A stretch of DNA of 64,000 nt from Streptomyces coeruleorubidus (lineage in GTDB: Bacteria > Actinomycetota > Actinomycetes > Streptomycetales > Streptomycetaceae). Within the stretch, counting starts at the first letter, position 1. Every line of letters begins with the position of its first letter. Positions 43,479 to 52,938 of the stretch are shown piece after piece. The stretch spans positions 1,426,001 through 1,490,000 of the forward strand of contig NZ_CP118527.1 of NCBI RefSeq assembly GCF_028885415.1. Direction: 5' to 3'. The notes beneath the pieces are model-generated. The model saw nothing but the letters and a program-made list of their open reading frames with translations, did no database searches and was not told where the DNA came from. The translations under genes were made by a program, and so were the position numbers.

Positions 43479-44488
43479 CCGCCGTCCAGCTGCTGATCGG
43501 TCTGGCGACGCTCGTCGTCAACGCCTTCTTCGTCGGCGCCGAGTTCGCGCTGATCTCGGTGCGCCGCAGCCAGATCGAGCCCTACGCCGACCGGGGCGAC
43601 CGGCGCGCCAAGAGCGTGCTGTGGGGCCTGGAGCACGTGTCCGCGCTGATGGCGGCCGCGCAGCTCGGCATCACGCTGTGCACGCTGGTGCTGGGTGTGG
43701 TGGCCGAGCCGGCGATCGCGCACCTGCTGGAGCCGGTGTTCCACGCGATGGGCGTGCCCGAGGGCGCGGGGCACGCGGTGTCCTTCGTGATCGCGCTGGC
43801 CCTGGCCACGTATCTGCACATGCTGCTCGGCGAGATGGTGCCGAAGAACATCGCGCTCGCCGAGCCGGTGCGCAGCGCGCTCACGCTCGGCCCGCCCCTG
43901 GTGACGCTGTCCCGGGCGCTGCGCCCGGTGATCTTCACGGTGAACGCGTTCGCCAACGCGCTGCTGAAGCTGCTGCGCGTCGAGGCCCGGGAGGAGGTCG
44001 CCGCCTCCTACTCGGACGCCGAGATAGCGCAGATCGTGAAGGACTCCAGCGAGGCCGGCCTCATCGACGACCGCGCCCAGGAGCGGCTGCACGACGCGCT
44101 GGAACTGGGCCGCCGTCCGGTGCGCGACGTGGTGCTGCCGCTGGAACGCGTGGTGTACGCGCGCGTGGGCGTCACGCCGGACGAGCTGGAGCGGCTGTCG
44201 GCGGAGTCGGGGTTCTCCCGCTTCCCGGTGGTGGACGAGGGTCGGCGGATCGTCGGCTATCTGCACGTGAAGGACGCGCTGGACGCCGTCGGGCGTGATG
44301 TGCCGTTCCGGCTGCGGGACATGCGGCCCATCGCGCGCGTGCGGGAGCACACACCGCTGGACGACGTCCTCACGGCGATGCGGGGCAGCCGTACGCACCT
44401 CGCGGCGGTCCTCGGGGCGGACGGCCGGCTGGCCGGCCTCGTGACCATGGAGGACGTACTGCGGGAGCTGTTCGGCCAGCGGGCGTGA
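43475..44488 (+). CDS. CNNM-type transporter paralogue without CorC_HlyC domain
   Basis: This 337-residue protein has the DUF21 membrane domain (VNAFFVGAEFALISVRRSQI, GITLCTLVLGVVAEP, LLGEMVPKNIALAEP) and two CBS domains (about 205-330). It stops before the C-terminal CorC_HlyC domain present in the preceding gene. GTG overlaps the upstream stop (GTGA). The pair, one long and one short, is a common actinobacterial arrangement. Confidence 0.92.
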   Translation: MTAVQLLIGLATLVVNAFFVGAEFALISVRRSQIEPYADRGDRRAKSVLWGLEHVSALMAAAQLGITLCTLVLGVVAEPAIAHLLEPVFHAMGVPEGAGHAVSFVIALALATYLHMLLGEMVPKNIALAEPVRSALTLGPPLVTLSRALRPVIFTVNAFANALLKLLRVEAREEVAASYSDAEIAQIVKDSSEAGLIDDRAQERLHDALELGRRPVRDVVLPLERVVYARVGVTPDELERLSAESGFSRFPVVDEGRRIVGYLHVKDALDAVGRDVPFRLRDMRPIARVREHTPLDDVLTAMRGSRTHLAAVLGADGRLAGLVTMEDVLRELFGQRA

Positions 44489-44560
44489 GGGCCCGGGTGC
44501 CGAGGCTCCTACCGGGTGACCGACTGCTGGGTATGTGCACGGGATACCATTTCCGTCGCC

Positions 44561-45340
44561 ATGCACACGAACCCCGCCTACAGCAGCCTCGTCACGGTCG
44601 GCGACTCCTTCACCGAGGGCATGTCGGACCTGTTGCCCGACGGCACCCACCGGGGCTGGGCCGATCTCCTCGCCGCGCGGATGGCGGCCCGCACGCCCGG
44701 CTTCCGCTACGCCAACCTCGCGGTGCGCGGCAAGCTGATCCGGCAGATCGTCGACGAGCAGGTGGACGTGGCGGCGGCCATGGAGGCCGACGTCGTCACC
44801 CTGGTCGGCGGGCTCAACGACACGCTGCGGCCGAAGTGCGACATGGGCCGGGTGCGCGGGCTCCTGGAGGAGGCCGTGGAGCGGCTGGCCCCGTCGTGCA
44901 AGCAGCTCGTGCTGATGCGCAGCCCGGGCCGCCGGGGTCCTGTCCTGGAGCGGTTCCGGCCGCGCATGGAGGAGCTGTTCGCCTGCGTCGACGAGCTCGC
45001 AGCACGGCACGGCGCGATCGTCGTCGACCTGTACGGCGCCCCCTCGCTCGCCGACCCGCGGATGTGGGACGTGGACCGGCTGCACCTGACGGGCGAGGGC
45101 CACCGCAGGGTCGCGGAGGCGGTGTGGCAGGCGCTCGGCCACGAGCCCGAGGACACCGAGTGGCGCACCCCGATGCCGACGACGCTGCCGCCCGGCTGGG
45201 TCATGCGCCGCGCGGCGGACCTGCGGTTCGCCCGGCAGCACCTGCTGCCCTGGATCGGCCGCCGCCTGACGGGCCGCTCCTCGGGCGACGGCCTGCCGCC
45301 GAAGCGGCCCGAGCTGCTGCCGTACGAGGACCAGGCGTAG
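44561..45340 (+). CDS. SGNH/GDSL-family hydrolase
   Basis: This 259-residue esterase-like protein has block I VTVGDSFTEGM near residue 12, a block II Gly region (YANLAVRGKLI), block III GGLNDT and block V DRLHLTGEGH with the catalytic Asp/His. It lacks a signal peptide, so it is probably cytoplasmic. A TACCAT hexamer about ten bases before the ATG could be a -10 box, which would make the message leaderless. The substrate is unknown. Confidence 0.87.
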   Translation: MHTNPAYSSLVTVGDSFTEGMSDLLPDGTHRGWADLLAARMAARTPGFRYANLAVRGKLIRQIVDEQVDVAAAMEADVVTLVGGLNDTLRPKCDMGRVRGLLEEAVERLAPSCKQLVLMRSPGRRGPVLERFRPRMEELFACVDELAARHGAIVVDLYGAPSLADPRMWDVDRLHLTGEGHRRVAEAVWQALGHEPEDTEWRTPMPTTLPPGWVMRRAADLRFARQHLLPWIGRRLTGRSSGDGLPPKRPELLPYEDQA

Positions 45341-45450
45341 GCGGTTCCCGAGGCGGCGCGGGTGACAGGCGGACTCGCGGCAGGGTCACCGAAACGCTCT
45401 TGTAGGTTCCCACGAACGGACCCGCGGCGCTGGCCTGCACGAATCGCCAG

Positions 45451-45456
45451 TAGAAT
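45451..45456 (+). promoter_or_regulatory. Possible -10 box of a leaderless purB transcript
   Basis: TAGAAT lies eight bases before the purB GTG. If used, transcription would begin at or next to the start codon. No ribosome site is visible upstream of that GTG. A matching -35 box is not convincing. Confidence 0.3.
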
Positions 45457-45464
45457 CCGTCCAC

Positions 45465-46907
45465 GTGACTTCCGCTCCCGCCAAGCCCCGCATCCCGAAC
45501 GTCCTCGCCGGACGGTACGCCTCCGCCGAGCTCGCCACGCTCTGGTCGCCCGAGCAGAAGGTGAAGCTGGAGCGGCAGCTCTGGCTCGCCGTGCTGCGCG
45601 CCCAGAAGGACCTCGGGGTCGAGGTGCCGGACGCGGCGCTCGCGGACTACGAGCGTGTGCTCGACACCGTCGACCTGGGCTCCATCGCCGAGCGCGAGAA
45701 GGTCACGCGGCACGACGTGAAGGCGCGGATCGAGGAGTTCAACGACCTCGCCGGGCACGAGCACGTACACAAGGGCATGACCTCCCGCGACCTCACCGAG
45801 AACGTCGAGCAGCTTCAGATCCGCCTCTCGCTGGAGCTGATGCGCGACCGCACGGTGGCGGTCCTGGCCCGCCTGGGCAAGCTGGCCGGGGAGTACGGCG
45901 AGCTGGTCATGGCCGGCCGCTCGCACAACGTCGCCGCGCAGGCCACCACCCTCGGCAAGCGCTTCGCGACCGCCACCGACGAGCTGCTCGTCGCCTACGG
46001 CCGGATCGAGGAGCTGCTGGGCCGCTACCCGCTGCGCGGCATCAAGGGCCCGGTCGGCACCGCGCAGGACATGCTGGACCTGCTGGACGGGGACGGTGCG
46101 AAGCTCGCCGAGCTGGAGCAGCGGATCGCCACGCACCTGGGCTTCTCGCAGGCGTTCACGTCGGTCGGCCAGGTCTACCCGCGCTCGCTCGACTACGAGG
46201 TCGTCACGGCGCTGGTGCAGCTGGCGGCCGCGCCGTCGTCGCTGGCGAAGACGATCCGGCTGATGGCCGGGCACGAGCTGGTCACCGAGGGCTTCAAGCC
46301 CGGTCAGGTCGGCTCCTCGGCGATGCCGCACAAGATGAACACCCGCTCCTGCGAGCGCGTCAACGGCCTGATGGTGATCCTGCGCGGCTACGCCTCGATG
46401 ACCGGCGAGCTGGCGGGCGACCAGTGGAACGAGGGCGACGTGTCCTGCTCGGTGGTGCGCCGGGTCGCGCTGCCGGACGCGTTCTTCGCGCTGGACGGTC
46501 TGCTGGAGACGTTCCTGACGGTGCTCGACGAGTTCGGCGCGTTCCCGGCGGTCGTGGCCCGTGAGCTGGACCGCTACCTGCCGTTCCTCGCCACCACCAA
46601 GGTGCTGATGGGCGCCGTGCGCGCGGGCGTGGGCCGCGAGCTCGCGCACGAGGCGATCAAGGAGAACGCCGTCGCCTCCGCGCTCGCGATGCGCGAGCAG
46701 GGCGCCGAGCGCAACGAGCTGCTCGACAAGCTGGCCGCCGACACGCGCATTCCGCTCGACCGCACCGAGCTGGACGCGCTGATGGCCGACAAGCTGTCCT
46801 TCACCGGCGCCGCGGGCGACCAGGTCGCCGCCGTCGTCGCCCGGGTCGAGGAGATCGTGAAGCAGCACCCCCAGGCCGCGGGCTACACGCCCGGCGCGAT
46901 CCTCTGA
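45465..46907 (+). CDS. purB: Adenylosuccinate lyase
   Basis: This 480-residue enzyme of the fumarase/aspartase superfamily acts twice in purine synthesis, splitting SAICAR and adenylosuccinate. Diagnostic segments are MTSRDLTENVEQLQ, AGRSHNVAAQATTLGKR and the signature GSSAMPHKMNTRSCER. It starts at GTG without a clear ribosome site. Length and motifs match actinobacterial PurB. It is followed 13 bases later by mug. Confidence 0.96.
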   Translation: MTSAPAKPRIPNVLAGRYASAELATLWSPEQKVKLERQLWLAVLRAQKDLGVEVPDAALADYERVLDTVDLGSIAEREKVTRHDVKARIEEFNDLAGHEHVHKGMTSRDLTENVEQLQIRLSLELMRDRTVAVLARLGKLAGEYGELVMAGRSHNVAAQATTLGKRFATATDELLVAYGRIEELLGRYPLRGIKGPVGTAQDMLDLLDGDGAKLAELEQRIATHLGFSQAFTSVGQVYPRSLDYEVVTALVQLAAAPSSLAKTIRLMAGHELVTEGFKPGQVGSSAMPHKMNTRSCERVNGLMVILRGYASMTGELAGDQWNEGDVSCSVVRRVALPDAFFALDGLLETFLTVLDEFGAFPAVVARELDRYLPFLATTKVLMGAVRAGVGRELAHEAIKENAVASALAMREQGAERNELLDKLAADTRIPLDRTELDALMADKLSFTGAAGDQVAAVVARVEEIVKQHPQAAGYTPGAIL

Positions 46908-46920
46908 CGCGCCGCACACG

Positions 46921-47466
46921 ATGCCCCGTTTCACGCCCGAGGAGTTGGAGGCCGCCCGCGACCGTGTCGTGCCGGACGTGGTCGCGGACGGTCTGCGGGT
47001 GCTGTTCTGCGGCATAAATCCCGGTTTGATGACAGCCGCGACGGGCCATCACTTCGCCCGCCCCGGCAACCGCTTCTGGCCCGTGCTGCACCGCTCCGGG
47101 TTCACACCGCGGCTGCTGGCGCCGTCCGAGCAGCAGGAGCTGCTGTCGCACGGGCTCGGCATCACCAATGTCGTGGCGCGGCCGACCGCTCGGGCCGACG
47201 AGCTGAGCGCCGAGGAGTTCCGGGAGGGCGGGCGGCTGCTCGCGCTGAAGGTGGGGCGGCTGCGGCCGCGCTGGCTGGCCGTGGTCGGAGTGACCGCGTA
47301 CCGCGCCGCGTTCGACGACCGGAAGGCCCGGGTCGGCCCGCAGTCGCGGATGATCGGGGACACGCGGGTGTGGGTGCTGCCCAATCCGAGCGGGCTGAAC
47401 GCCCACTGGACGGCCGAGACGATGGCCGAGGAGTTCGCGCGGCTGCGGGAAGCGGCCGGGAGCTGA
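46921..47466 (+). CDS. mug: G/U mismatch-specific DNA glycosylase
   Basis: This 181-residue MUG-family glycosylase removes uracil or ethenocytosine opposite G. It has the active-site motif GINPG in VLFCGINPGL and the second motif NPSGLNAHW. It follows purB by 13 bases and is probably co-transcribed. It is convergent with a small hypothetical gene, four bases away. Confidence 0.93.
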   Translation: MPRFTPEELEAARDRVVPDVVADGLRVLFCGINPGLMTAATGHHFARPGNRFWPVLHRSGFTPRLLAPSEQQELLSHGLGITNVVARPTARADELSAEEFREGGRLLALKVGRLRPRWLAVVGVTAYRAAFDDRKARVGPQSRMIGDTRVWVLPNPSGLNAHWTAETMAEEFARLREAAGS

Positions 47467-47470
47467 TCTC

Positions 47471-47902
47471 CTACGGCGGGTCCGTCTCCGTGACCAGGGC
47501 CAGCAGTTGGATCCCGTGCGACGTGTCCCGGTCGGTGACCGCCACGGCGACCCAGCGGCCGGTGCCCTCCACCTCCCACAGGTACGCGACGCTCGCGCGC
47601 TCGCTCAACTCGGCCCACGGCCGGGGGATCTCCTCCTGCTCGGTGCGCAGCAGGACGGTCTGCAGGTTGTAGGGGGGCGTGTCGCCCCAGCGTGAGGCGA
47701 GGAGTTCGTAGACGGCGTCCCGGTCCTTCTCGTACTGGTCGATCGTCACCGCCCGGAGCGCCGGGTCGTCGTCGCCCGCGGCATCTAACACCGCGGTGTG
47801 ATGACCGGGTCCGGAAACGCCGACGTCCGACGGGCCGTGCTCCGCCGGAAAGGGGCGGTAGCACAGCTCGTCTATGAGGGCGATGTGCTGTGCGATGTTC
47901 AT
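47471..47902 (-). CDS. Hypothetical protein of 143 residues
   Basis: I do not recognise a family. The protein is soluble, acidic and rich in aromatic residues (CYRPFPAEHG, VAYLWEVEGTGRWVAVAVTD). It has no signal peptide, and its mixed alpha/beta pattern could suit a small immunity- or SMI1-like fold. It begins at ATG and stands alone between mug and an ABC permease gene. Coding is supported by third-position GC bias and a coherent composition. Confidence 0.65.
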   Translation of the reverse strand: MNIAQHIALIDELCYRPFPAEHGPSDVGVSGPGHHTAVLDAAGDDDPALRAVTIDQYEKDRDAVYELLASRWGDTPPYNLQTVLLRTEQEEIPRPWAELSERASVAYLWEVEGTGRWVAVAVTDRDTSHGIQLLALVTETDPP

Positions 47903-47968
47903 GGGTCCAGTAAACCCGCCGCCACTGACACTTGGCGGGGTGTCAACCCTGTTCGCACCGTTGTGCGG

Positions 47969-48694
47969 TCAGGCGTCCCGGCGGCGCAGGCTCCACGCTC
48001 CCGCCAGCAGGGCGGCCGCCGCCCAGAGCGCGGTCACCGCGAGCCCCGACCACGGCCCGAGGGTGCCGTCGTAGGTCTCCCGCAGGACCAGCTGTCCCGC
48101 CTTGTCGGGCAGGAAGTCGGCGACGGTGCCCGTCGCGTCGCCGATCACGAACCCCACGACGAGGATGAACGGGATCAGCAGGGACAGCGTGGCCACGCCG
48201 CTGCGCAGCAGGGCGGTGAGTCCGGCCGCGAACAGGGCCATCAGCATGAGGTAGACGCCGCAGCCCACGACGCCGCGCACCTGCTCGCCGGTGCCGAGCC
48301 GGTCGGCTGCCGGGCCGAGCCCCGCCCGGGCCACGAGGAGGGCGGCGAGGGCGGTCACGAGTCCCACCAGCAGGGCGGGTACGGCGATGACGGCCGCCTT
48401 GGCAGCGAACCACCGGCCGCGCCGCGGAACCGCGGCCAGCGAGACCCGGAGCGCGCCCGACTGGAACTCCGTCGACACGGCCATGGCCCCGAAGGAGACG
48501 GCCGCGATCTGCCCCGGCACGACACCGGACAGAGCCGTGAACAGGGGGTCGAATCCGGGGTCCGACGTCTCGGAGACACCGGCGATCGCGGAGAACGCCG
48601 TGGTCGCGGCGAACAGGGCCAGGAGCGCTCCCGGGAGCGAGCGCAGCGTACGGATCTTCAGCCACTCGGAGCGGAGGACGGGGGTGAGTTCCAT
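47969..48694 (-). CDS. ABC-2 type permease
   Basis: This 241-residue membrane protein has six hydrophobic segments and the N-terminus LRSEWLKIRTLRS, typical of Streptomyces ABC-2 permeases. An EFQSGALRVSLAAVPRRGR coupling loop lies near residue 75. Its ATG is two bases after the ATPase stop, so the pair is one exporter. The divergent two-component system probably regulates it. The substrate is unknown; peptide or drug export is common in this group. Confidence 0.88.
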   Translation of the reverse strand: MELTPVLRSEWLKIRTLRSLPGALLALFAATTAFSAIAGVSETSDPGFDPLFTALSGVVPGQIAAVSFGAMAVSTEFQSGALRVSLAAVPRRGRWFAAKAAVIAVPALLVGLVTALAALLVARAGLGPAADRLGTGEQVRGVVGCGVYLMLMALFAAGLTALLRSGVATLSLLIPFILVVGFVIGDATGTVADFLPDKAGQLVLRETYDGTLGPWSGLAVTALWAAAALLAGAWSLRRRDA

Positions 48695-48696
48695 GG

Positions 48697-49617
48697 TCAG
48701 GCCTCCTGCGGCTGGGTGGTGAACTCGGCTTCGGCCGACGTGAGGTCGAAATAGGCCTGTTCCAACGTGCCCTCCTCGGCGGCGAGTTCGAGGACCGGCA
48801 CACCCGCGGCGGAGGCGATGCGGCCGATGTCGTCCACGCGTGCGTGGTGCACGCTCCAGTGACCGTCCACGTGTTCCACGGCGTCGCGGCCGTGCCGGGC
48901 GAGGGCGCTGCGGAGGGCGGCGGGGTCGGATGTGCGGATGCGGACGCTGGGCTGCACGCGCGCGTCGATGAAGTCCCGCATCGGGGTGTCGGCCAGCAGC
49001 CGGCCCCGGCCGAGGACGACGAGGTGGTCCGCGAAGGACGCGGTCTCGTTCATCAGGTGGCTGGAGACCAGGACCGTGCGGCCCTCCCCCGCGAGTCGGC
49101 GCAGCAACCGCCGGATCCACACGATGCCTTCGGGGTCGAGACCGTTGGACGGCTCGTCCAGCATGACCACCTCGGGATCGCCCAGCAGGGCGGCGGCGAT
49201 GCCCAGGCGCTGGCGCATGCCCAGGGAGTACGTCCGCACACGGCGCCGGGCCACCGACGCCAGGCCGGTTTCCTCCAGTACCTCGTCGACCCGCCGGTCC
49301 GGGATGCGGTTGCTCGTCGCCAGGACGCGGAGATGGTCGCGGGCGGTGCGGGAGCCGTGCGCGGCCTGCGCGTCGAGCAGGGCGCCCACCCGGCGCAGGG
49401 GTTCGCGCAGCGTCGGGTAGGCGCGGCCGCCGAGGGTGGCGGAGCCGGCGGTCGGCCGGTCGAGGCCGAGCACCAGCCGCATGGTGGTGGACTTCCCGGA
49501 GCCGTTGGGGCCGAGGAAGCCGGTGACACGGCCGGGCAGGACGCGGAAGGTGAGGCCGTCCACGGCCCGTTTGGTGCCGTACTCCTTGGTGAGGTCCTGG
49601 ACTTCGATGCTGGTCAT
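48697..49617 (-). CDS. ABC exporter ATPase, DrrA/BcrA type
   Basis: This 306-residue ATPase has Walker A GPNGSGKST, signature SLGMRQRLG, Walker B VVMLDEPSNGLD and switch SSHLMNE. A C-terminal extension of about 95 residues is typical of the BcrA/DrrA group linked to resistance to membrane-acting antibiotics. The ATG at 49617 starts MTSIEVQDLTKEYG. It is divergent from a histidine kinase 108 bases away. Confidence 0.92.
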   Translation of the reverse strand: MTSIEVQDLTKEYGTKRAVDGLTFRVLPGRVTGFLGPNGSGKSTTMRLVLGLDRPTAGSATLGGRAYPTLREPLRRVGALLDAQAAHGSRTARDHLRVLATSNRIPDRRVDEVLEETGLASVARRRVRTYSLGMRQRLGIAAALLGDPEVVMLDEPSNGLDPEGIVWIRRLLRRLAGEGRTVLVSSHLMNETASFADHLVVLGRGRLLADTPMRDFIDARVQPSVRIRTSDPAALRSALARHGRDAVEHVDGHWSVHHARVDDIGRIASAAGVPVLELAAEEGTLEQAYFDLTSAEAEFTTQPQEA

Positions 49618-49725
49618 GGCTGCAGCGTGGCCGCCCGTCCGGGGTGCGGGCCTCCCCCGGCGGTGGAGATCGTCTCCCCCGTGCGGGGGAGGTTCGTTGT
49701 CAGTGGCGGCTGGCACGATGGCGCA

Positions 49726-50901
49726 ATGGTCCGCATGCTGCGCCCGTTGACGCGGGCGGTGACGTACACGCGGTGGCTGCATCTGCTGGTGGCCATCGTG
49801 TGGCCGTCCCTGTGGCTGTTCATCCAGGATGTGTGGTGGACCCAGGCGACGGCCGCCGTGCTGCTCGGACTCGCGGGCCTCGTGCCCGCCACGCGGCTGG
49901 TGGAGGGATTCCAGGCCCGGCTGCTGCTGACCGGCCGGCGGCACGACAGCGAGAACGAGCGTGCGGAGATCGTGGCCACCCCGTCGGTCACATGGGCCGA
50001 CCGCGGCCGGACGGTGGTGTGGCTGGAGGCGCGGCTGGTCCTCGGCTGGATCGTGGCCCATCTCTCCGTCCAGTTGCCTCTCCTCGCGGTCGACTTGCTG
50101 ACGACGGGGTTGGGTCAGGGGCCGGCCGCCGACGGCTACCTGAGCGTCGAGGAGCACCACTGGTGGCACGCCCTGCTCGCGCCCCTGCCACTGCTGCTGT
50201 TGCCCGTGATCGTGGTCTGGTCCGGCCACCTCATCACCGCGCTGGCCGTGCGGCTCCTCGGCCCGTCACCGGCTGAGCGGCTCGCGGCCATGGAGGAGCG
50301 CACCGAACAGCTCCTGGAACGCACGCGCATCGCCCGCGAGTTGCACGACTCCATCGGCCACGCGCTCACGGTCGCCGTCGTACAGGCGGGGGCCGCGCGG
50401 GCGGCGGGCGATCCCGCCTTCACCGACCGGGCGCTGGGCGCCATCGAGGAGACCGGGCGGGCCGCGCTGGGGGATCTGGAGCGGGTGCTCGGCGTCCTGC
50501 GCGAGTCGGGCAAGCCGGTGAGCAGCAGACCGACCCTCGCGGACGCCGACCGTCTGCTGGAGTCGGCGCGCGCCTCCGGGGCGAAGGTCGACGCCGAGGT
50601 GACCGGCTCCGTGGACACCGTGCCGGGGCCGGTGTCCCGGGAGGGCTACCGGATCCTGCAGGAGGCGCTGACCAATGTGCTGCGGCACGCCGGAGCCGTG
50701 CCCGTACGGGTCCGTGTGCACGTCTGCGACGACACCCTCGTCCTCGCGATACGCAACCCGCTCACGGAGCCGATCCCCGGCCCCGGGCGCGGCAGCGGCC
50801 TGCGCGGCATACGCGAGCGTGCCGCCCTGCTCGGCGGGCTGGCTCGGACCGGCCCCGACGACGGCGACTGGCAGGTTCATGTCGAGCTGCCGTTGAGTTG
50901 A
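49726..50901 (+). CDS. Sensor histidine kinase, HisKA_3 (NarL-type)
   Basis: This 391-residue kinase has four membrane segments in residues 15-180, a short linker, the H-box [18 protein letters not shown] near residue 208, and an HATPase_c domain at the C-terminus ([27 protein letters not shown]). The sensor part is only membrane helices, as in bacitracin-sensing intramembrane kinases. It pairs with the LuxR-type regulator 14 bases downstream. Divergence from an ABC-2 exporter suggests it senses a drug or the exporter. Confidence 0.9.
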   Translation: MVRMLRPLTRAVTYTRWLHLLVAIVWPSLWLFIQDVWWTQATAAVLLGLAGLVPATRLVEGFQARLLLTGRRHDSENERAEIVATPSVTWADRGRTVVWLEARLVLGWIVAHLSVQLPLLAVDLLTTGLGQGPAADGYLSVEEHHWWHALLAPLPLLLLPVIVVWSGHLITALAVRLLGPSPAERLAAMEERTEQLLERTRIARELHDSIGHALTVAVVQAGAARAAGDPAFTDRALGAIEETGRAALGDLERVLGVLRESGKPVSSRPTLADADRLLESARASGAKVDAEVTGSVDTVPGPVSREGYRILQEALTNVLRHAGAVPVRVRVHVCDDTLVLAIRNPLTEPIPGPGRGSGLRGIRERAALLGGLARTGPDDGDWQVHVELPLS

Positions 50902-50915
50902 TCTACGCTGGTCCG

Positions 50916-51578
50916 ATGCCGGTCACCGTTCTCCTCGTCGACGACGAACCCCTCGTGCGCGCGGGTCTGCGGGCCGTGCTGGAGGCCCAGCCCGACATCG
51001 AGGTGGTCGGGGAGGCCGCGGACGGGGCGTCGGTGATCCCGCTCGTGCGGCAGCTGCGCCCCGACGTGGTCGCCATGGACGTACGGATGCCGCTGCTCGA
51101 CGGGATCGAGGCCACCCGGGCGCTGCTGCGGACGGTCGACGAGCCGCCGAGGATCCTCGTGGTGACGACGTTCGAGAACGACGAGTACGTGTACGAGGCG
51201 CTGCGGGCGGGCGCTGACGGGTTCCTGCTGAAGCGGGCCCGGCCGGCCGAGATCGTGCACGCGGTGCGGCTGATCGCCGAGGGCGAGTCGCTGCTGTTCC
51301 CGGCCTCGGTACGGCAGCTGGCCGCCGAGTACGGCGAGGGCGGCGGGAACCGGGTCGCGCGGGCGGCGATGGAGCGGGCGCAGCTGACCGAGCGGGAGGG
51401 CGAGGTGCTGCGGCTGATGGCGCGGGGCCTGTCGAACGCCGAGATCGCCGCCCGGCTGGTGGTGGGCACCGAGACGGTGAAGTCGCATGTGAGCGCCGTA
51501 CTGGCGAAGCTGGGAGCAAGGGACCGCACGCAGGCGGTGATCGCGGCGTACGAGTCCGGGTTCGTGGCGCCGGGGTGA
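50916..51578 (+). CDS. LuxR/NarL-type response regulator
   Basis: This 220-residue regulator has a receiver domain ([13 protein letters not shown], phospho-Asp in [13 protein letters not shown], Lys in FLLKRA). A C-terminal LuxR HTH follows ([37 protein letters not shown]). It is the cognate partner of the preceding kinase and probably controls the divergent ABC genes. The ATG at 50916 begins the receiver domain. Confidence 0.92.
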   Translation: MPVTVLLVDDEPLVRAGLRAVLEAQPDIEVVGEAADGASVIPLVRQLRPDVVAMDVRMPLLDGIEATRALLRTVDEPPRILVVTTFENDEYVYEALRAGADGFLLKRARPAEIVHAVRLIAEGESLLFPASVRQLAAEYGEGGGNRVARAAMERAQLTEREGEVLRLMARGLSNAEIAARLVVGTETVKSHVSAVLAKLGARDRTQAVIAAYESGFVAPG

Positions 51579-51666
51579 TCGACGGGGCCGGGTGCCCGCC
51601 CCTCGCCGGGCCCCGCCGCGCCGAGTACGATCCGGCCCACACGCGCACGAGCTGGGAGGACGGACG

Positions 51667-52822
51667 GTGGGGCGGCTGACCGGCGGGGACCCCTCGCTGC
51701 TGCGAAGGATCAACTCCGCGGTGGTGCTGCACGCGCTGCGTGCCACGGACTGCGCGACGCTGACCGAGATCACCCGGGTGACGGGGCTGTCCCGGCCGAC
51801 CGTCGAGGGCGTCGTCGAAGGGCTCATCGAGGCCGGTCTGGTCGTCGAGAAGGCGGCCGAGGAGGGCGCCGCCCGGCGGCAGGGGCGGCCGGCACGGCGC
51901 TTCCGGTTCCGGGCGGAGGCCGGGCACCTGCTGGGGCTGGAGATCGGCGCGCACCGGGTGGCCGCGCTGCTGGCCGACCTGGACGGCCGGGTGATCGGCT
52001 CCCAGGCGAAGGACGTGCCCGAGACTGCGGGCGCCGGCGAGCGGCTGGAACGGCTGCGCGGAGCGGTCGCCGAGCTGCTGCGCCGGGCCGGTGTCGCACG
52101 CGGCTCGCTACGGGCCGTGGGCGTGGCCACGCCCGGGATCGTCGAGGCGGACGGCACGGTACGGCTGGGCACCGCGCTGCCCGGGTGGACGGGTCTGCGG
52201 CTGGGCGAGCGGCTGAGCCGGTCGTTCAAGTGCCCGGTCCTGGTCGAGAACGACGCCAACGCGGCGGCCGTCGCCGAGCACTGGAAGGGCGCGGCCACCG
52301 AGTCGGACGACGTGGTGTTCGTGCTGGCGGGGCTCAGTCCGGGCGCCGGTTCGCTGATCGGGGGGGCTGCACCGGGGCTACGGCGGGGCGGCCGGCGAGA
52401 TCGGCGCGCTGCATCTCCTCGGCAGGGAGGTGACGCCGGAGACGCTCCTGTCCACCACCGACGAGCCCCTTCACCCCCTCGACGAACACGCCGTGGCCGA
52501 GGTCTTCGCGCGGGCCCGCGACGGCGACCAACGGGCCCGGGCGGCCGTCGACCGCTTCCTGCAGCGCCTGGTCCACGACGTGGCGGCCCTGGTCCTCGCC
52601 CTCGATCCGGAACTGGTCGTCATCGGCGGCTGGGCAGCGGGCCTGGACGGCGTACTGGATCCCCTCCGCCAACAACTGGCCCGCTACTGTCTGCGCCCGC
52701 CGCAGGTGGCCCTCTCCCGCCTCGGCGACGCTGCAGTGGCCACGGGTGCCCTGCGCCTGGCCCTGGATCACGTCGAGGAGCAGTTGTTCAGCGTCGAGGG
52801 CACGACCACACCACGCCGCTGA
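51667..52822 (+). pseudogene. ROK-family regulator/kinase interrupted by a frameshift
   Basis: The first 230 residues encode an HTH (LTEITRVTGLSRPTVEGVVE) and the ROK N-terminal part (VLVENDANAAAVAEHW, LAGLSPGAGSLIGG). After a run of seven G at 52360-52366 the frame is lost. Removing one G gives LHRGYGGAAGEIGALHLLGR, the exact ROK continuation. That frame runs on through VTPETLLSTTDEPLHPLDEH to the stop at 52822. The result is one ROK gene of about 385 residues split by a +1 shift. It could be a sequencing error, a true pseudogene or a slippery site. The GTG start follows GGGAGG. Confidence 0.85.
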
Positions 52823-52829
52823 GGACGAC

Positions 52830-52906
52830 GCCCTTCCAAGGGGCGCGGTGCTGTGTCGATATGCGGCTCCGCCGCGTGGGCGCGACCAGCCACAACACCC
52901 GCAGCC
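52830..52906 (+). repeat. Dispersed Streptomyces repeat, intergenic copy
   Basis: The stretch runs from CCCTTCCAAGGGGCGCGG to GCGCGACCAGCCACAACACC and CGCAGCC, with a GCGGC/GCCGC hairpin between. The same ends occur inverted at 60724-60784. I know this motif as frequent between Streptomyces genes. It fills most of the gap between the ROK and GntR genes. Confidence 0.65.
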
Positions 52907-52938
52907 CGCCACTCACCGCACCCCCCGAAACGCGACGG

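Noticed and set aside
41945..45241. Open frame of over 1,000 codons antisense to the two CNNM genes and the SGNH gene
   Set aside because: It is a shadow of high-GC coding on the plus strand. Its translation is low-complexity and Arg/His/Pro-rich, while the plus-strand proteins have clear domains.
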